Origin: JAJEEA01 sp965243615
Lineage (GTDB): Bacteria; Acidobacteriota; Vicinamibacteria; Vicinamibacterales; UBA8438
Length of the DNA stretch: 64,000 nucleotides
Assembly (NCBI GenBank): GCA_965243615.1
Contig: CBDEVO010000003.1
Coordinates: 3,348,001 to 3,412,000, forward strand
Reading direction: 5' to 3'
In this document: in pieces, positions 26,839 to 35,136 of the stretch
Numbering within the stretch: position 1 is the first letter of the stretch
Layout: each line of letters opens with the position of its first letter
Translations under genes and position numbers: made by a program
Notes under the pieces: generated by a model
Seen by the model: the letters and a program-made list of their open reading frames with translations, nothing else
Databases searched by the model: none
Told to the model about the DNA's origin: nothing

Positions 26839-27543
26839 TCACCGGGACGGGTCCGTGGCGCCGGCGCCGCACAGGCGCGCCGATTCCGAGAGCGAGCCGA
26901 GGGCGAGGCGGGCCGCGCCGCGGTAGTAGTCGGTCGCGGCGTGCTTGTCGACGAGGGCGAGGCAGGCCGGCGCCCACGCGAGCAGGTGGTCCCGGAGGAA
27001 GTCGCTCTGGGCCTGGAAGCACCGCGCGAGGTGCGCCGTGTCGCCCCGGGCCGCGGCCCCGGCGGCCTGGTCGGACAGGGTGCCCACGAAGGCCAGCTCG
27101 AGCCCGAGGTGGTCGTCGGGCTCGCGGTGGACGGCCGGGGCCTCGACGCCGAACCGCTGGTAGACCTCGCGCACCTGCAGGGTGGGCTCCTGGAAGGTGA
27201 GCTTCGTCTTGCTGCGGTGGACCGATTCCCAGGGCGGGGCGCGCATCTCGCCGGGGCCCACGAAGAGTTGGTTGAAGTCCCACTCGAGGGCGCCGAGCCC
27301 GGCCGGGTCCCAGCCCGCGCAGAACGCGTTCAGCAACGCCAGCCCCGCGGCGGTGCCGTCGTCGCGGGACGGGAAGGGCCACGCCTCGAACAGCCGGTCG
27401 CCGGCGAGCGCGGCCAGCCACTCGGCGCGCGGCGCCTCGTAGAAGCACCGCCCGAGAAAGTGGTAGGCGAGGGCTTGCTCCTCCTGCCGCCGCCGCCACT
27501 CGGCCGGCACGGTCGCCGCCTCGTTCGGCGCGGGAGCGCTCAA
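26839..27543 (-). CDS. TorD/DmsD-family molybdoenzyme chaperone
   Basis: The 234-residue all-helical protein contains LEWDFNQLFVGPGEMRAPPW and ESVHRSKTKLTFQEPTLQVR, the hallmark of TorD-type chaperones (E-x-x-x-LFVGP, PP-ESV). These bind the Tat signal and assist Mo-cofactor insertion of the catalytic subunit. It begins at a TTG overlapping the stop of the membrane subunit gene (TTGA), so all four genes appear to be translated together. The C-terminal domain (FQAQSDFLRDHLLAWAPACL) matches the family. Confidence 0.85.
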   Translation of the reverse strand: MSAPAPNEAATVPAEWRRRQEEQALAYHFLGRCFYEAPRAEWLAALAGDRLFEAWPFPSRDDGTAAGLALLNAFCAGWDPAGLGALEWDFNQLFVGPGEMRAPPWESVHRSKTKLTFQEPTLQVREVYQRFGVEAPAVHREPDDHLGLELAFVGTLSDQAAGAAARGDTAHLARCFQAQSDFLRDHLLAWAPACLALVDKHAATDYYRGAARLALGSLSESARLCGAGATDPSR

Positions 27544-28559
27544 ATGCCGACCCTCACCTGCATCGCGTAGAACAGGAAGCGCCCGCAGATCTCCGACACC
27601 GCGACCAGGCCGAACGCGCCGCTGGCGAGGGTTGAAGCGAGTCGGCGCCGGGGCGCTCGCACGGGCTCGCGGGCGACGGCGAGGACTCCGCCCAGCGCCG
27701 CCGCGGCCGCGGCCAGCAGCCCGAGCCGCAGCAGGAGCACGCCGCCGTAGTCGCCGCTGAGCCGCTGGGCGCTCGCGGCGGCGGCCGACGTGCCGTCGGC
27801 GGCCAGCGCGGCGAGATGGAGCGGCACGATGGCGAACTCCAGGGCCAGCGCCGCGATGCCGGCCGCCGCGAGCCCGCGGAGGACCGCCGGCGACACCCTG
27901 CCTGTGCGCATCGGGTCGTCCGGGCGGTCAGTCGCTTTCTGTACGACAAGCCCGGCCGTGACTCCGAGGATGCCCAGCCGTAGCGCCGTGCCCGCGAACG
28001 CGGCGGGCGTGGCGAAGCTGTTCCAGGCGGGCTGGGCCGGGAGCAGGTAGATTGCGACCTGGCAGCCGAGAAACGTCAGGCCGGCCGCCGCCGCGAGCCT
28101 CGGCAGCCACGCCACCAGCAAGGGATTCGCCGGCACTGCATCGGCGGCGCGCCATTCCCGCCACACGAGCATACCCAGCAGCGCCGCGAAGAGGCTGCCG
28201 AAGACGATCTCGCGGCTCAACCATGACGACGAGAAGTTCACGATGGCGCGCGCGGCCTGGAGCGGGGTGGAGAGGTGAAAGAGGGCCGCGAACAGGCCGG
28301 CGGACAGCACCGCCAGCACGATCAGGAGGGAAAGTGCCGCCTCGCGGCCGACGTCGCCCGCGTTCCCTGCTTCCGGGCCGTCGTGCCGCGCGCCGTCCGC
28401 CGGGCGTCGCGCGCTCGGCCCTTCGTCGGCTGTGCGCGTGCCACGTGGCGCGCGCTGTCGATGCGACAGATACCGCAGGACCTGCAGGACGAGAAACGCC
28501 CCCACTGCCGCCTGGGTCAGGACCGTGAAGAACACGAGCGACCAGTCGCGCGTCTCCAT
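27540..28559 (-). CDS. dmsC: DmsC-type membrane anchor of a DMSO-reductase-like enzyme
   Basis: The 339-residue protein has about eight hydrophobic segments and begins METRDWSLVFFTVLTQAAVG, like DmsC anchors (WSLVxFTxL). LSTPLQAARAIVNFSSSWLSRE is the conserved loop of the family. DmsC passes electrons from quinol to the FeS subunit and holds the catalytic dimer at the membrane. The gene is 13 bp after dmsB and overlaps the TorD gene. An Arg/Pro-rich cytoplasmic loop (residues ~35-75) is longer than in E. coli. Confidence 0.85.
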   Translation of the reverse strand: METRDWSLVFFTVLTQAAVGAFLVLQVLRYLSHRQRAPRGTRTADEGPSARRPADGARHDGPEAGNAGDVGREAALSLLIVLAVLSAGLFAALFHLSTPLQAARAIVNFSSSWLSREIVFGSLFAALLGMLVWREWRAADAVPANPLLVAWLPRLAAAAGLTFLGCQVAIYLLPAQPAWNSFATPAAFAGTALRLGILGVTAGLVVQKATDRPDDPMRTGRVSPAVLRGLAAAGIAALALEFAIVPLHLAALAADGTSAAAASAQRLSGDYGGVLLLRLGLLAAAAAALGGVLAVAREPVRAPRRRLASTLASGAFGLVAVSEICGRFLFYAMQVRVGI

Positions 28560-28572
28560 CCGGGCGGCGCGG

Positions 28573-29136
28573 TCAGGCGCGGACGAGCTTGAGGGGGATG
28601 AAGCGAATCGCCGGCTTCGTGATCTCGGCGTCGGGCAGCGGCCCGAACTGGTCGGTGCCGCCCGCCTTCGCCGCGATCTCGTCGAGCGGGCCCCACTGCA
28701 GCGCCTTGGTGGGGCACGCCTCGGCGCACGCGGGCCCCCCGGTGCCGGCGTCGATGCGGTGCGAGCAGAAGTTGCACTTCTCCATCTTGCCGGTCTCTTC
28801 GCTGAACTGCGGCGCGTCGTAGGGGCACGCCCACGCGCAGAGACGGGCGCCGATGCACTTGCTCTCGTCGACGATGACGATGCCGTCGGGCCGCTTGGTG
28901 ATGGCCCCCGAGGGGCAGGCCTCGGCGCACACCGGGACCTCGCAGTGGTTGCACGACATCGACACGTGGTACATGTAGGGCCCGCCGTCGCCGTCGCCCT
29001 CCACCGTGCGCACCTTGCGCCAGCGCGGCCCCAGCTCGACCCCGTTCTCGACCTTGCACGCGACCTCGCAGGTGCGGCAGCCGGTGCACCGGTTGGCGTC
29101 GAAGAAGAACGCTACCTGCTTCTGCGTGTCGCTCAT
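28573..29136 (-). CDS. dmsB: DmsB-type four-cluster iron-sulfur subunit
   Basis: The 187-residue ferredoxin-like subunit has four cysteine groups: CTGCRTCEVACK, CNHCEVPVCAEACP, CIGARLCAWACP and CNFCSHRIDAGTGGPACAEACP. This is the standard DmsB/PsrB layout holding four [4Fe-4S] clusters. In the third group the second position is Ala (CIGARLC), as in many members. Its ATG overlaps the dmsA stop (ATGA). It lies between the catalytic subunit and the membrane anchor in function and in gene order. Confidence 0.9.
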   Translation of the reverse strand: MSDTQKQVAFFFDANRCTGCRTCEVACKVENGVELGPRWRKVRTVEGDGDGGPYMYHVSMSCNHCEVPVCAEACPSGAITKRPDGIVIVDESKCIGARLCAWACPYDAPQFSEETGKMEKCNFCSHRIDAGTGGPACAEACPTKALQWGPLDEIAAKAGGTDQFGPLPDAEITKPAIRFIPLKLVRA

Positions 29137-31616
29137 GCCGCGTCCCCCGTGGATGCCGCGTGTCCGCCGGCGACCTCCACCATCGACGAGTTCAGCGTGT
29201 GGCCGAGCGAGATCGGCTCGTATTTGTCGGGGCTGAGGATGCTCGCCGTCTGCTTTTCGTTCACCGCGCCCCAGCCCGTCGTCACGCTCACCACCCCGCG
29301 CATGATGCCCTTCGTGACCTGCGCCATCGCCTCGATCTCGCCGCGGTCGTTGAAGACGCGGATGCGCGCGCCGTCCTCGATGCCGCGCGGCCCGGCGTCG
29401 TCGGGGTGAATCTGCAGCACCTGGCTGGCCCAGATCTCGGTGAGGAAGTCGTGGTGGTGGAAGCTCGAGTTGACGTGGTTGTGGTTCTTGCGGTTGATGA
29501 GCTGCAGCGGGTAGCGCGCGGCGCGCGCGGTGTCCACCCAGGGCGCCTCGACCGGGTGCAGGTACTCGAGGAGCGGGTCGAAGCCCCGCTCCTGCAGGTA
29601 CAGCGAGAAGAGCTCAATGCGGCCCGACGCCGTGTTGAACTTCTTGTCGGCGAACGGGACCCACGGGTTGGGCATGGGATTGACCGGCCCCTCCTCCAAT
29701 TGCTCCAGGGTCACCCCGGTCGGCTCGAGGACGTGCCGCAGCAGATCGTCGTCGGGCTTGTCGAAGTCGTCGCCGAAGCCGAGCCGCTTCGCGAGCTCGG
29801 TCATGATCCAGCGGTCGGAGCGCGACTCGAAGAGCGGCTCGATGGCCTGATTCATGAGCTGGATGTAGCGGCTGCGGATGCCCGCCAGCAGGTTCCGCGT
29901 CTCGAACAGGGTGGTCACCGGCAGGACGAAGTCGGCGTAGCGCGCCGTCGTCGTCATGAAGATGTCCTGCACCACCATCAGGTCGATGTTGTCGAGTCCG
30001 GCGATGATCTTGCGCGTGTTCGGGTACTGCGTGAGCACCCCCGTCCCCGCGACGTGGATGGCGCGGATGGGATGTGGCTTGCGATCGACCAGGTACTCGC
30101 CGAGCTTGGTGGCGGGGATGCCGTCGATGCGCGGGTTGCGCTGCAGCGGCACCGGCGGGTTGACGGTCCCGCCCTCGCTCAGGTAGCCGCCGTTGTCGTT
30201 GACGCCGCCCCCGAGCACCCCGATGTTGCCGGTGAGCGAGGCGAGGTAGAGGTGGCCGATGACGGTCAGGGTGCCGTGGTCGGTGCGCTGCGCGCCGGCC
30301 ATGTTCTGGATGATGGCGGCGGGCTTCGCGGCCGCGTACTCGCGCGTCAGCGCCGCGATCGAGTCGGGCGGGGCGCCGGTGATGCGCTGCACGACCTCGG
30401 GCGTGTAGCGCGCGGCGATGGCGCGCACCCACTCCAGCACCGGCTGATAGCGGACGCCGTCGATGGTGTAGCTTCCGCGCAGGGCCGGCCGCGCGCCCGG
30501 AGCGTCGGCGGCGACGGGCTGGCCGGCGCCCTCGTCCCAGACGACGAAGCTCCCCGGGCCGCTGCCGCCAGTGGTCAGCAGCCGCAGGTCGCGCAGGTCG
30601 ACGGGCAGCGTCTCGCCCCCGGCCGGCCACCCCCGCGACGCCGCCTCCAGGTCGTAGCCGCCCTCGCCGAGCCGCACCAGGAACGGCGCGTTGGTGTATT
30701 GCCGGACGTACTCCTCGTCGAACAGCCCCTCGTCGAGCAGAACCTTGATCATCCCGAGCGCGTACGCCGCGTCTGTCCCCGGCCGGATCTGGATCCACCG
30801 GTCCGAGAGGGCCGCCGTCTCGCTGAGCCGCGGGTCGATGGTCGTCAGCCGCGCCCCGTGCTCCTCCCGCGCCTGGAAGATGTTCTTCACGTAGCCCTGG
30901 TTCGACACCGCGGGGTTGTTGCCCCAGGCCAGGAAGTACCGGCTGTGCACCCACTCGTCGCGGAACTCCGACCGCCCGCCCCCGAAGATGGCGTTGAACC
31001 CCGAGCTGACCGAGGCGCAGCAGAGCTGCGAGATAATCGGCGTCGCGCCGCCGAAGCGGTTCCACCAAGCCGAGTAGAGCCCCCGCACCCCCGTCGACAG
31101 CGTCGACCAGTTGCCGGTCCCCCCGAAGGCGAGGAACGCCTGGTTGCCGTCCTCCTCGAGAATCCGGCGGTAGCGCTCGGCGATGGTATCGAGCGCCTCC
31201 TCCCAGCTCACGCGCTCCCAGCGGTCCTCGCCCCGCCGGCCGGCCCGGCGCATGGGGTACTTCAGGCGGTGGGGGCTGTAGAGCTGGCGGATGCGCGAGA
31301 TGCCGCGGGCGCAGGCGAGCACGTTGAAGTCGGGGTCGCCGGTCACCTTGACGAGGCGGCCGTCCTCGACGTGCGCGAGCATCGCGCAGTGCAGGCACTC
31401 CGGGGTGTTGGCGGTGCGGACGACGCGGGTCGCGGCCGCGGCGGCCCCGGCGGTGGAGACGCCGGCCGGCGCCCCCCTGGTCGGGTACCGGGACAGGAGC
31501 AGCCCGCCCCCGCCGAGCGCTGTGGCGCCCCCGACGAGAGCGCTCCACTTCAGAAAGCTCCGCCGCGACGCCGAGAAGGCGCCGTCCGGATCGGCTGCAT
31601 CACGCTTCGGCGGCAT
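29133..31616 (-). CDS. dmsA: DmsA-type molybdopterin oxidoreductase, catalytic subunit
   Basis: The ~827-residue protein starts at the ATG at 31616, giving a Tat signal SRRSFLKWSALVGGATALGG at residues 18-37; the open frame extends further but without similarity. Molybdopterin-binding landmarks follow (LKYPMRR, WERVSWEEALDTIAERYR, FLAFGGTGNWS, YFLAWGNNP). Near the N-terminus only three cysteines fit the FeS motif (Cys74, Cys77, Cys102 in PECLHCAMLAHVEDG and VLACARG); DmsA has four. The operon dmsA-dmsB-dmsC-torD predicts a membrane-bound, periplasm-facing reductase of DMSO, polysulfide or a similar acceptor. Confidence 0.85.
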   Translation of the reverse strand: MPPKRDAADPDGAFSASRRSFLKWSALVGGATALGGGGLLLSRYPTRGAPAGVSTAGAAAAATRVVRTANTPECLHCAMLAHVEDGRLVKVTGDPDFNVLACARGISRIRQLYSPHRLKYPMRRAGRRGEDRWERVSWEEALDTIAERYRRILEEDGNQAFLAFGGTGNWSTLSTGVRGLYSAWWNRFGGATPIISQLCCASVSSGFNAIFGGGRSEFRDEWVHSRYFLAWGNNPAVSNQGYVKNIFQAREEHGARLTTIDPRLSETAALSDRWIQIRPGTDAAYALGMIKVLLDEGLFDEEYVRQYTNAPFLVRLGEGGYDLEAASRGWPAGGETLPVDLRDLRLLTTGGSGPGSFVVWDEGAGQPVAADAPGARPALRGSYTIDGVRYQPVLEWVRAIAARYTPEVVQRITGAPPDSIAALTREYAAAKPAAIIQNMAGAQRTDHGTLTVIGHLYLASLTGNIGVLGGGVNDNGGYLSEGGTVNPPVPLQRNPRIDGIPATKLGEYLVDRKPHPIRAIHVAGTGVLTQYPNTRKIIAGLDNIDLMVVQDIFMTTTARYADFVLPVTTLFETRNLLAGIRSRYIQLMNQAIEPLFESRSDRWIMTELAKRLGFGDDFDKPDDDLLRHVLEPTGVTLEQLEEGPVNPMPNPWVPFADKKFNTASGRIELFSLYLQERGFDPLLEYLHPVEAPWVDTARAARYPLQLINRKNHNHVNSSFHHHDFLTEIWASQVLQIHPDDAGPRGIEDGARIRVFNDRGEIEAMAQVTKGIMRGVVSVTTGWGAVNEKQTASILSPDKYEPISLGHTLNSSMVEVAGGHAASTGDAA

Positions 31617-32384
31617 CGGCAGTCCCCGGGCAGGTCCCGGTCGCGATTCGTCACCCGGCTCGACGTGCGGCCCGCGTAGAGAGCATCTTATAGCACCCTC
31701 CGCGGAACGCAACCCGCGGCAGGCCCGCGAGATGTCGTGCAGGCCGCCTCCGGCGGGCGTCGGACCGGACCGGGGTCGTCAGGCTGGCGGCCTCCGCCGC
31801 GTGTTCCACCAGGCGTGTCCGGCCAACCTGTTTTCGGCGAGCCCGGCGCCCGAAGGCCGGCATCCCCGCAGACCGTGGGCCGGCCGGGTGCAGGCGGTCC
31901 TCCATGAGGTTTCCAACGCCGAAGCATGACCTCAATGGCGTCTGAGACCCAAGAACATTGGTGTTGCGGCAACGCACGCCGCGGTCGATGATCCGCCTGA
32001 TACCGGCCATGCCGCTGAGAGGCGTCTCGAGTTTTCCGGAGCCGCTTGTCACGACGCTCCAAGGTCCCGGAGGCGGCTAGTGGCTTGGGGCTTCGAGCAT
32101 CCGCAGCAAGTCCCGAAGAAGCGGGTGGCGTCGCGGACGATGGCCGAGGCCAAGACCTGCGGCCCTGGCGCGTCGCCGTGCCCACCCCTGGCGACCCTGG
32201 AATGCACGGACCGTGTGGAACCGGGGGAACGCCGCGCCGGCGTCATTCTGATCGCCGCGGCGATCAGCCGAAGCTCCAGCGCCGGTCCGGCGGTGAACTG
32301 GTCTGCCGTTACGTGATCCGCGGGGTCGGCGGTCTGCCGGCCGGCATCCGCGATGGTGTCAGCGCCAGGCTAATTCAAAACACC
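31617..32384 (+). other. Long gap without a recognisable gene
   Basis: About 770 bp between the divergent dmsA and the DUF4143 gene. Short open frames in several phases show no family motif. On the minus strand TATAAG (31687-31692) could be the dmsA -10, but no good -35 is spaced from it. I see no terminal repeats or tRNA. Confidence 0.5.
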
Positions 32385-32412
32385 GATTCGAATCAGCGTA
32401 GTCCATGCTACG
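32385..32412 (+). promoter_or_regulatory. Two dyads before the DUF4143 gene
   Basis: GATTCGAATC (32385-32394) is a perfect 10-bp palindrome, and CGTAG-N6-CTACG (32397-32412) is a perfect inverted repeat ending nine bases before the GTG start at 32421. They sit in the only AT-rich patch of the gap and could be an operator. Confidence 0.4.
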
Positions 32413-32420
32413 CTCCGTCC

Positions 32421-33635
32421 GTGATCCATCGAGACCTGTCGGCGGAGCTGAAGCGCGCGGCCGGGTGGGCCCCGTCCATCACGCTGACGGGCCCGCGACA
32501 GAGTGGGAAGACCACGCTGTGCCGGGCGGTGTTCCCGGATCATCCCTACCGATCGCTGGAGGCGCCGGACGAACGGGCGTTCGCGGCGGAGGACCCGCGG
32601 GCGTTCCTCGGGCAATTCCCGCGAGGCGCCGTCCTCGACGAGGTGCAGCGCGTTCCGGATCTGCTGTCGTACCTCCAGGGCATCATCGACGCCGACCCCA
32701 CCCCGGGGCGGTGGATCCTGAGCGGGTCGCAGAACTTCGCGCTGCTCGAGTCGATCAGCCAGTCGCTGGCCGGCAGGACCGCGATGCATCGACTCCTGCC
32801 CCTGTCGTGGGAAGAGATCACGCGCTTCCCTCGATGCCCCGGCGATCTCGACGAGGCCCTCTTCAGCGGCGGTTACCCGGCCATCTTCGATCGGGGTCCC
32901 AATCCGGCGGACTGGTTCCGTTCGTACGTGGCGACCTACATCGAGCGGGACGTGCGCAGAGTCGGCAGCGTCGGCGATCTGACGACCTTCCAGCGGTTCG
33001 TGGAGCTCTGCGCGGGCCGGAGCGCGCAACTGCTGAACTACTCGTCCCTGGCCGACGACTGCGGCATCTCGCAGCCGACCGCGAAGGCTTGGTTCAGCAT
33101 CCTGGAGGCGAGCTTCATCGCGTTCCACCTGCCCGCGTTCGGCATGAAGCAGCGCCGTCGGCTGGTGAAGATGCCCAAGCTGTACTTCCACGACACCGGC
33201 CTGGCTTGTTGGCTGTTGGGAATCCGGGAGCCGCGGCAGCTTCGCGCCCATCCGCTGCGGGGAGCCCTGTTCGAGACCTGGGTGGTCTCCGAGGTGGTCA
33301 AGCACCGTACTCACGGCGGCGAGAGCGGCGGTCTGTCGTTCTACCGGGACCGCAACGGGGCCGAGCTCGACCTGGTAATCGACGAGGGGGACGCGCTGAC
33401 GCTCGTCGAGGCGAAATCCTCCGCCACGGCGTCCGCGAGTTTGCTGAACGGCTTGAAGCGCGTGCGGCCGCATCTACAGGATCTGCGCCCGGAATGCGAC
33501 GCGGCCGTGGTCTATGGCGGCGAGGAGCTCCAGCAGCGCACGGCTGCCCGGTTGATCCCGTGGCGCCTCGTGCGCACGGTGGCCTCCACCGAACGTCGAT
33601 CGCCGGTTCGGATCGACCGGTCGGCAGGGCAGTGA
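32421..33635 (+). CDS. AAA ATPase with DUF4143 nuclease-like domain
   Basis: The 404-residue protein has Walker A LTGPRQSGKTTL, a Walker B-like AVLDEVQRVPDLLSYLQ, the sensor WILSGSQNFALL and the DUF4143 part with YVATYIERDVRRVG, LYFHDTGLACWLLGI and the PD-(D/E)XK-like GAELDLVID...VEAKSS. The start is the GTG at 32421 (IHRDLSAELKRA). This very common archaeal-bacterial ATPase family has no settled function; roles in toxin-antitoxin or defence behaviour are suspected. It is alone between a long gap and an unrelated secreted protein. Confidence 0.85.
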   Translation: MIHRDLSAELKRAAGWAPSITLTGPRQSGKTTLCRAVFPDHPYRSLEAPDERAFAAEDPRAFLGQFPRGAVLDEVQRVPDLLSYLQGIIDADPTPGRWILSGSQNFALLESISQSLAGRTAMHRLLPLSWEEITRFPRCPGDLDEALFSGGYPAIFDRGPNPADWFRSYVATYIERDVRRVGSVGDLTTFQRFVELCAGRSAQLLNYSSLADDCGISQPTAKAWFSILEASFIAFHLPAFGMKQRRRLVKMPKLYFHDTGLACWLLGIREPRQLRAHPLRGALFETWVVSEVVKHRTHGGESGGLSFYRDRNGAELDLVIDEGDALTLVEAKSSATASASLLNGLKRVRPHLQDLRPECDAAVVYGGEELQQRTAARLIPWRLVRTVASTERRSPVRIDRSAGQ

Positions 33636-33782
33636 CCGTTACAGAGTGGCAACTGCGCCAGCGGAAACCCGTTTTTCGGCGGTACGACGCGCTCGGCACG
33701 TGGCAAGGTAGTTCCCGTCAGCGTCCCAAGGTCAGCGCTGGCAGGGTGCGCACGACGGCATTCTGCAGTATCGTGGGTCGTC

Positions 33783-34685
33783 ATGCGCAGCCTGTCGCTC
33801 GTCGTCCTTCTGCTGATGGCCCCGGTCCCTGCGCTGGCGCAGGCGGTCGAGGCGCCCCGCACGCTCTCCGGCGCGCCGGACCTGAGCGGCTACTGGGAGT
33901 ACCGCAGCACGACGCCGCTCGAGCGGCCGGTGGCGCTCGCGGGCCGGGAGGTGCTGACGCCCGAGGAAGAGGCGGAGTACCTGGTCGGGCGCCACGCCGC
34001 CATCGGGCGCGAGCGCGACCTGCAGCTCAACGCCGACTGGTGGCAGCCCGGGGGCCTGACCGACGGGCGGACGTCGCTGATCGTGGACCCACCCGACGGC
34101 CGGCTGCCGGCGCGCACCGAGGCGGGCCGCGAGCGGGCGCGCACGCTGGGCATCGCCAGCCGGTTGCGGTCGGCCGACGGCCCCGAGGACCGCGAGCGCT
34201 ACGAGCGCTGCATCATGGGGCGCACGGTGCCGCTGCTGGCGGTGTCTCCCAACCGGCTCGCGCAGATCTTCCAGACGCCCGACTACGTCGCCATCCTCCA
34301 CGAGCAGAACTCCGATCTGCGCATCATCCCCCTCGACGGGCGCGCGCCGCTGCCCGCGGGGCTCCGCCAGTGGCAGGGGAATTCCCGCGGCCGCTGGGAG
34401 GGCGACACGCTCGTCGTCGAGACGACCGGCTTCAAGGGGGTATGGACGATTCAGGGCACCGGTCCGAACGCGCGCTACGTCGAGCGCATTCGCCTCGCCG
34501 GCCCCGACCGGCTGCACTACGAGTTCACGGCGCACGACCCCGAGTCGTTCGCCGGGCCCTGGACGGTGATGTTCCCCATCACCCGCGCCGCCGGCCCCGT
34601 CTTCGAGAACGCCTGCCACGAGGGCAACTACAGCATGCCCCTCATCCTCCGCGGCGCCCGCGCCGAGGAGCGCGCCGGGCGGTGA
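33783..34685 (+). CDS. Secreted 'PWGAPDL'-type family protein, paralogue 2
   Basis: The 300-residue paralogue of 13665-14615 has the signal peptide LVVLLLMAPVPALAQ and the variant signature TLSGAPDLSGYWEYRSTTPL. It shares DGRTSLIVDPPDGRLP, ERCIMGRTVP, QIFQTPDYVAILHE, RGRWEGDTLVVETTGF and FENACHEGNYSMPLILRGAR. Function is unknown. Its last ~55 bp are included in a 95-bp tandem duplication that runs into the downstream spacer, so the 3' end has been copied once. Confidence 0.75.
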   Translation: MRSLSLVVLLLMAPVPALAQAVEAPRTLSGAPDLSGYWEYRSTTPLERPVALAGREVLTPEEEAEYLVGRHAAIGRERDLQLNADWWQPGGLTDGRTSLIVDPPDGRLPARTEAGRERARTLGIASRLRSADGPEDRERYERCIMGRTVPLLAVSPNRLAQIFQTPDYVAILHEQNSDLRIIPLDGRAPLPAGLRQWQGNSRGRWEGDTLVVETTGFKGVWTIQGTGPNARYVERIRLAGPDRLHYEFTAHDPESFAGPWTVMFPITRAAGPVFENACHEGNYSMPLILRGARAEERAGR

Positions 34686-34820
34686 CCGCCCTCCCCTGAA
34701 GCCGGAGTCCGGCGATCCGCTCCTGCAGCATGCCCCTCATCCCCGGGGCGCCTGCGCCGAGGAGCGCGCCAGGCATTGACCGCCCTCCCCTGAAGCCACG
34801 GCCCGGTGACCCGCTCTCCC
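34631..34820 (+). repeat. 95-bp tandem duplication of a gene 3' end
   Basis: Unit 34631-34725 contains the last codons and stop of the secreted protein plus 40 bp. Unit 34726-34820 repeats it with a few substitutions; ACCGCCCTCCCCTGAAGCC occurs in both. The second unit has drifted (its stop context is changed), so the event is not very recent. Confidence 0.8.
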
Positions 34821-35136
34821 GCCGCGGGGGCGGCGGCGCATGCGGTTCATGCGTTCGATATCTGCTTGCGGCAGCCATCGGTCGCGATCGGTGTCGGCGG
34901 AACCGCTGCATTCGGACAGCGCGCACGACGACTTCGCGGTGGGCGACGTCATGGCCGTCGTCGTCATCTGGCACCCCGGCGGCCGAGGCGGAGGATGTCC
35001 CGGCGGAACGAGGCGGCCCGCCGAGCCGGCATTGCGCGGATCCGTTGGTTCCCCACCAGGCCCGTTTCGTTCCGCCCGATGGCGTCTTCGTCGCCTGCGG
35101 GTGCCTCTTCTCGCCGAGCCCGTCTACCGTGATGGC
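34821..35136 (+). other. Spacer without a recognisable gene
   Basis: About 315 bp between the tandem repeat and the broken TonB receptor. No family motif, hairpin with T-run or clear promoter is seen on either strand. Confidence 0.4.

Noticed and set aside
31617..32384. A possible transposase remnant in the long gap
   Set aside because: Short frames gave no DDE, HUH or serine-recombinase motif and no terminal repeats were found.
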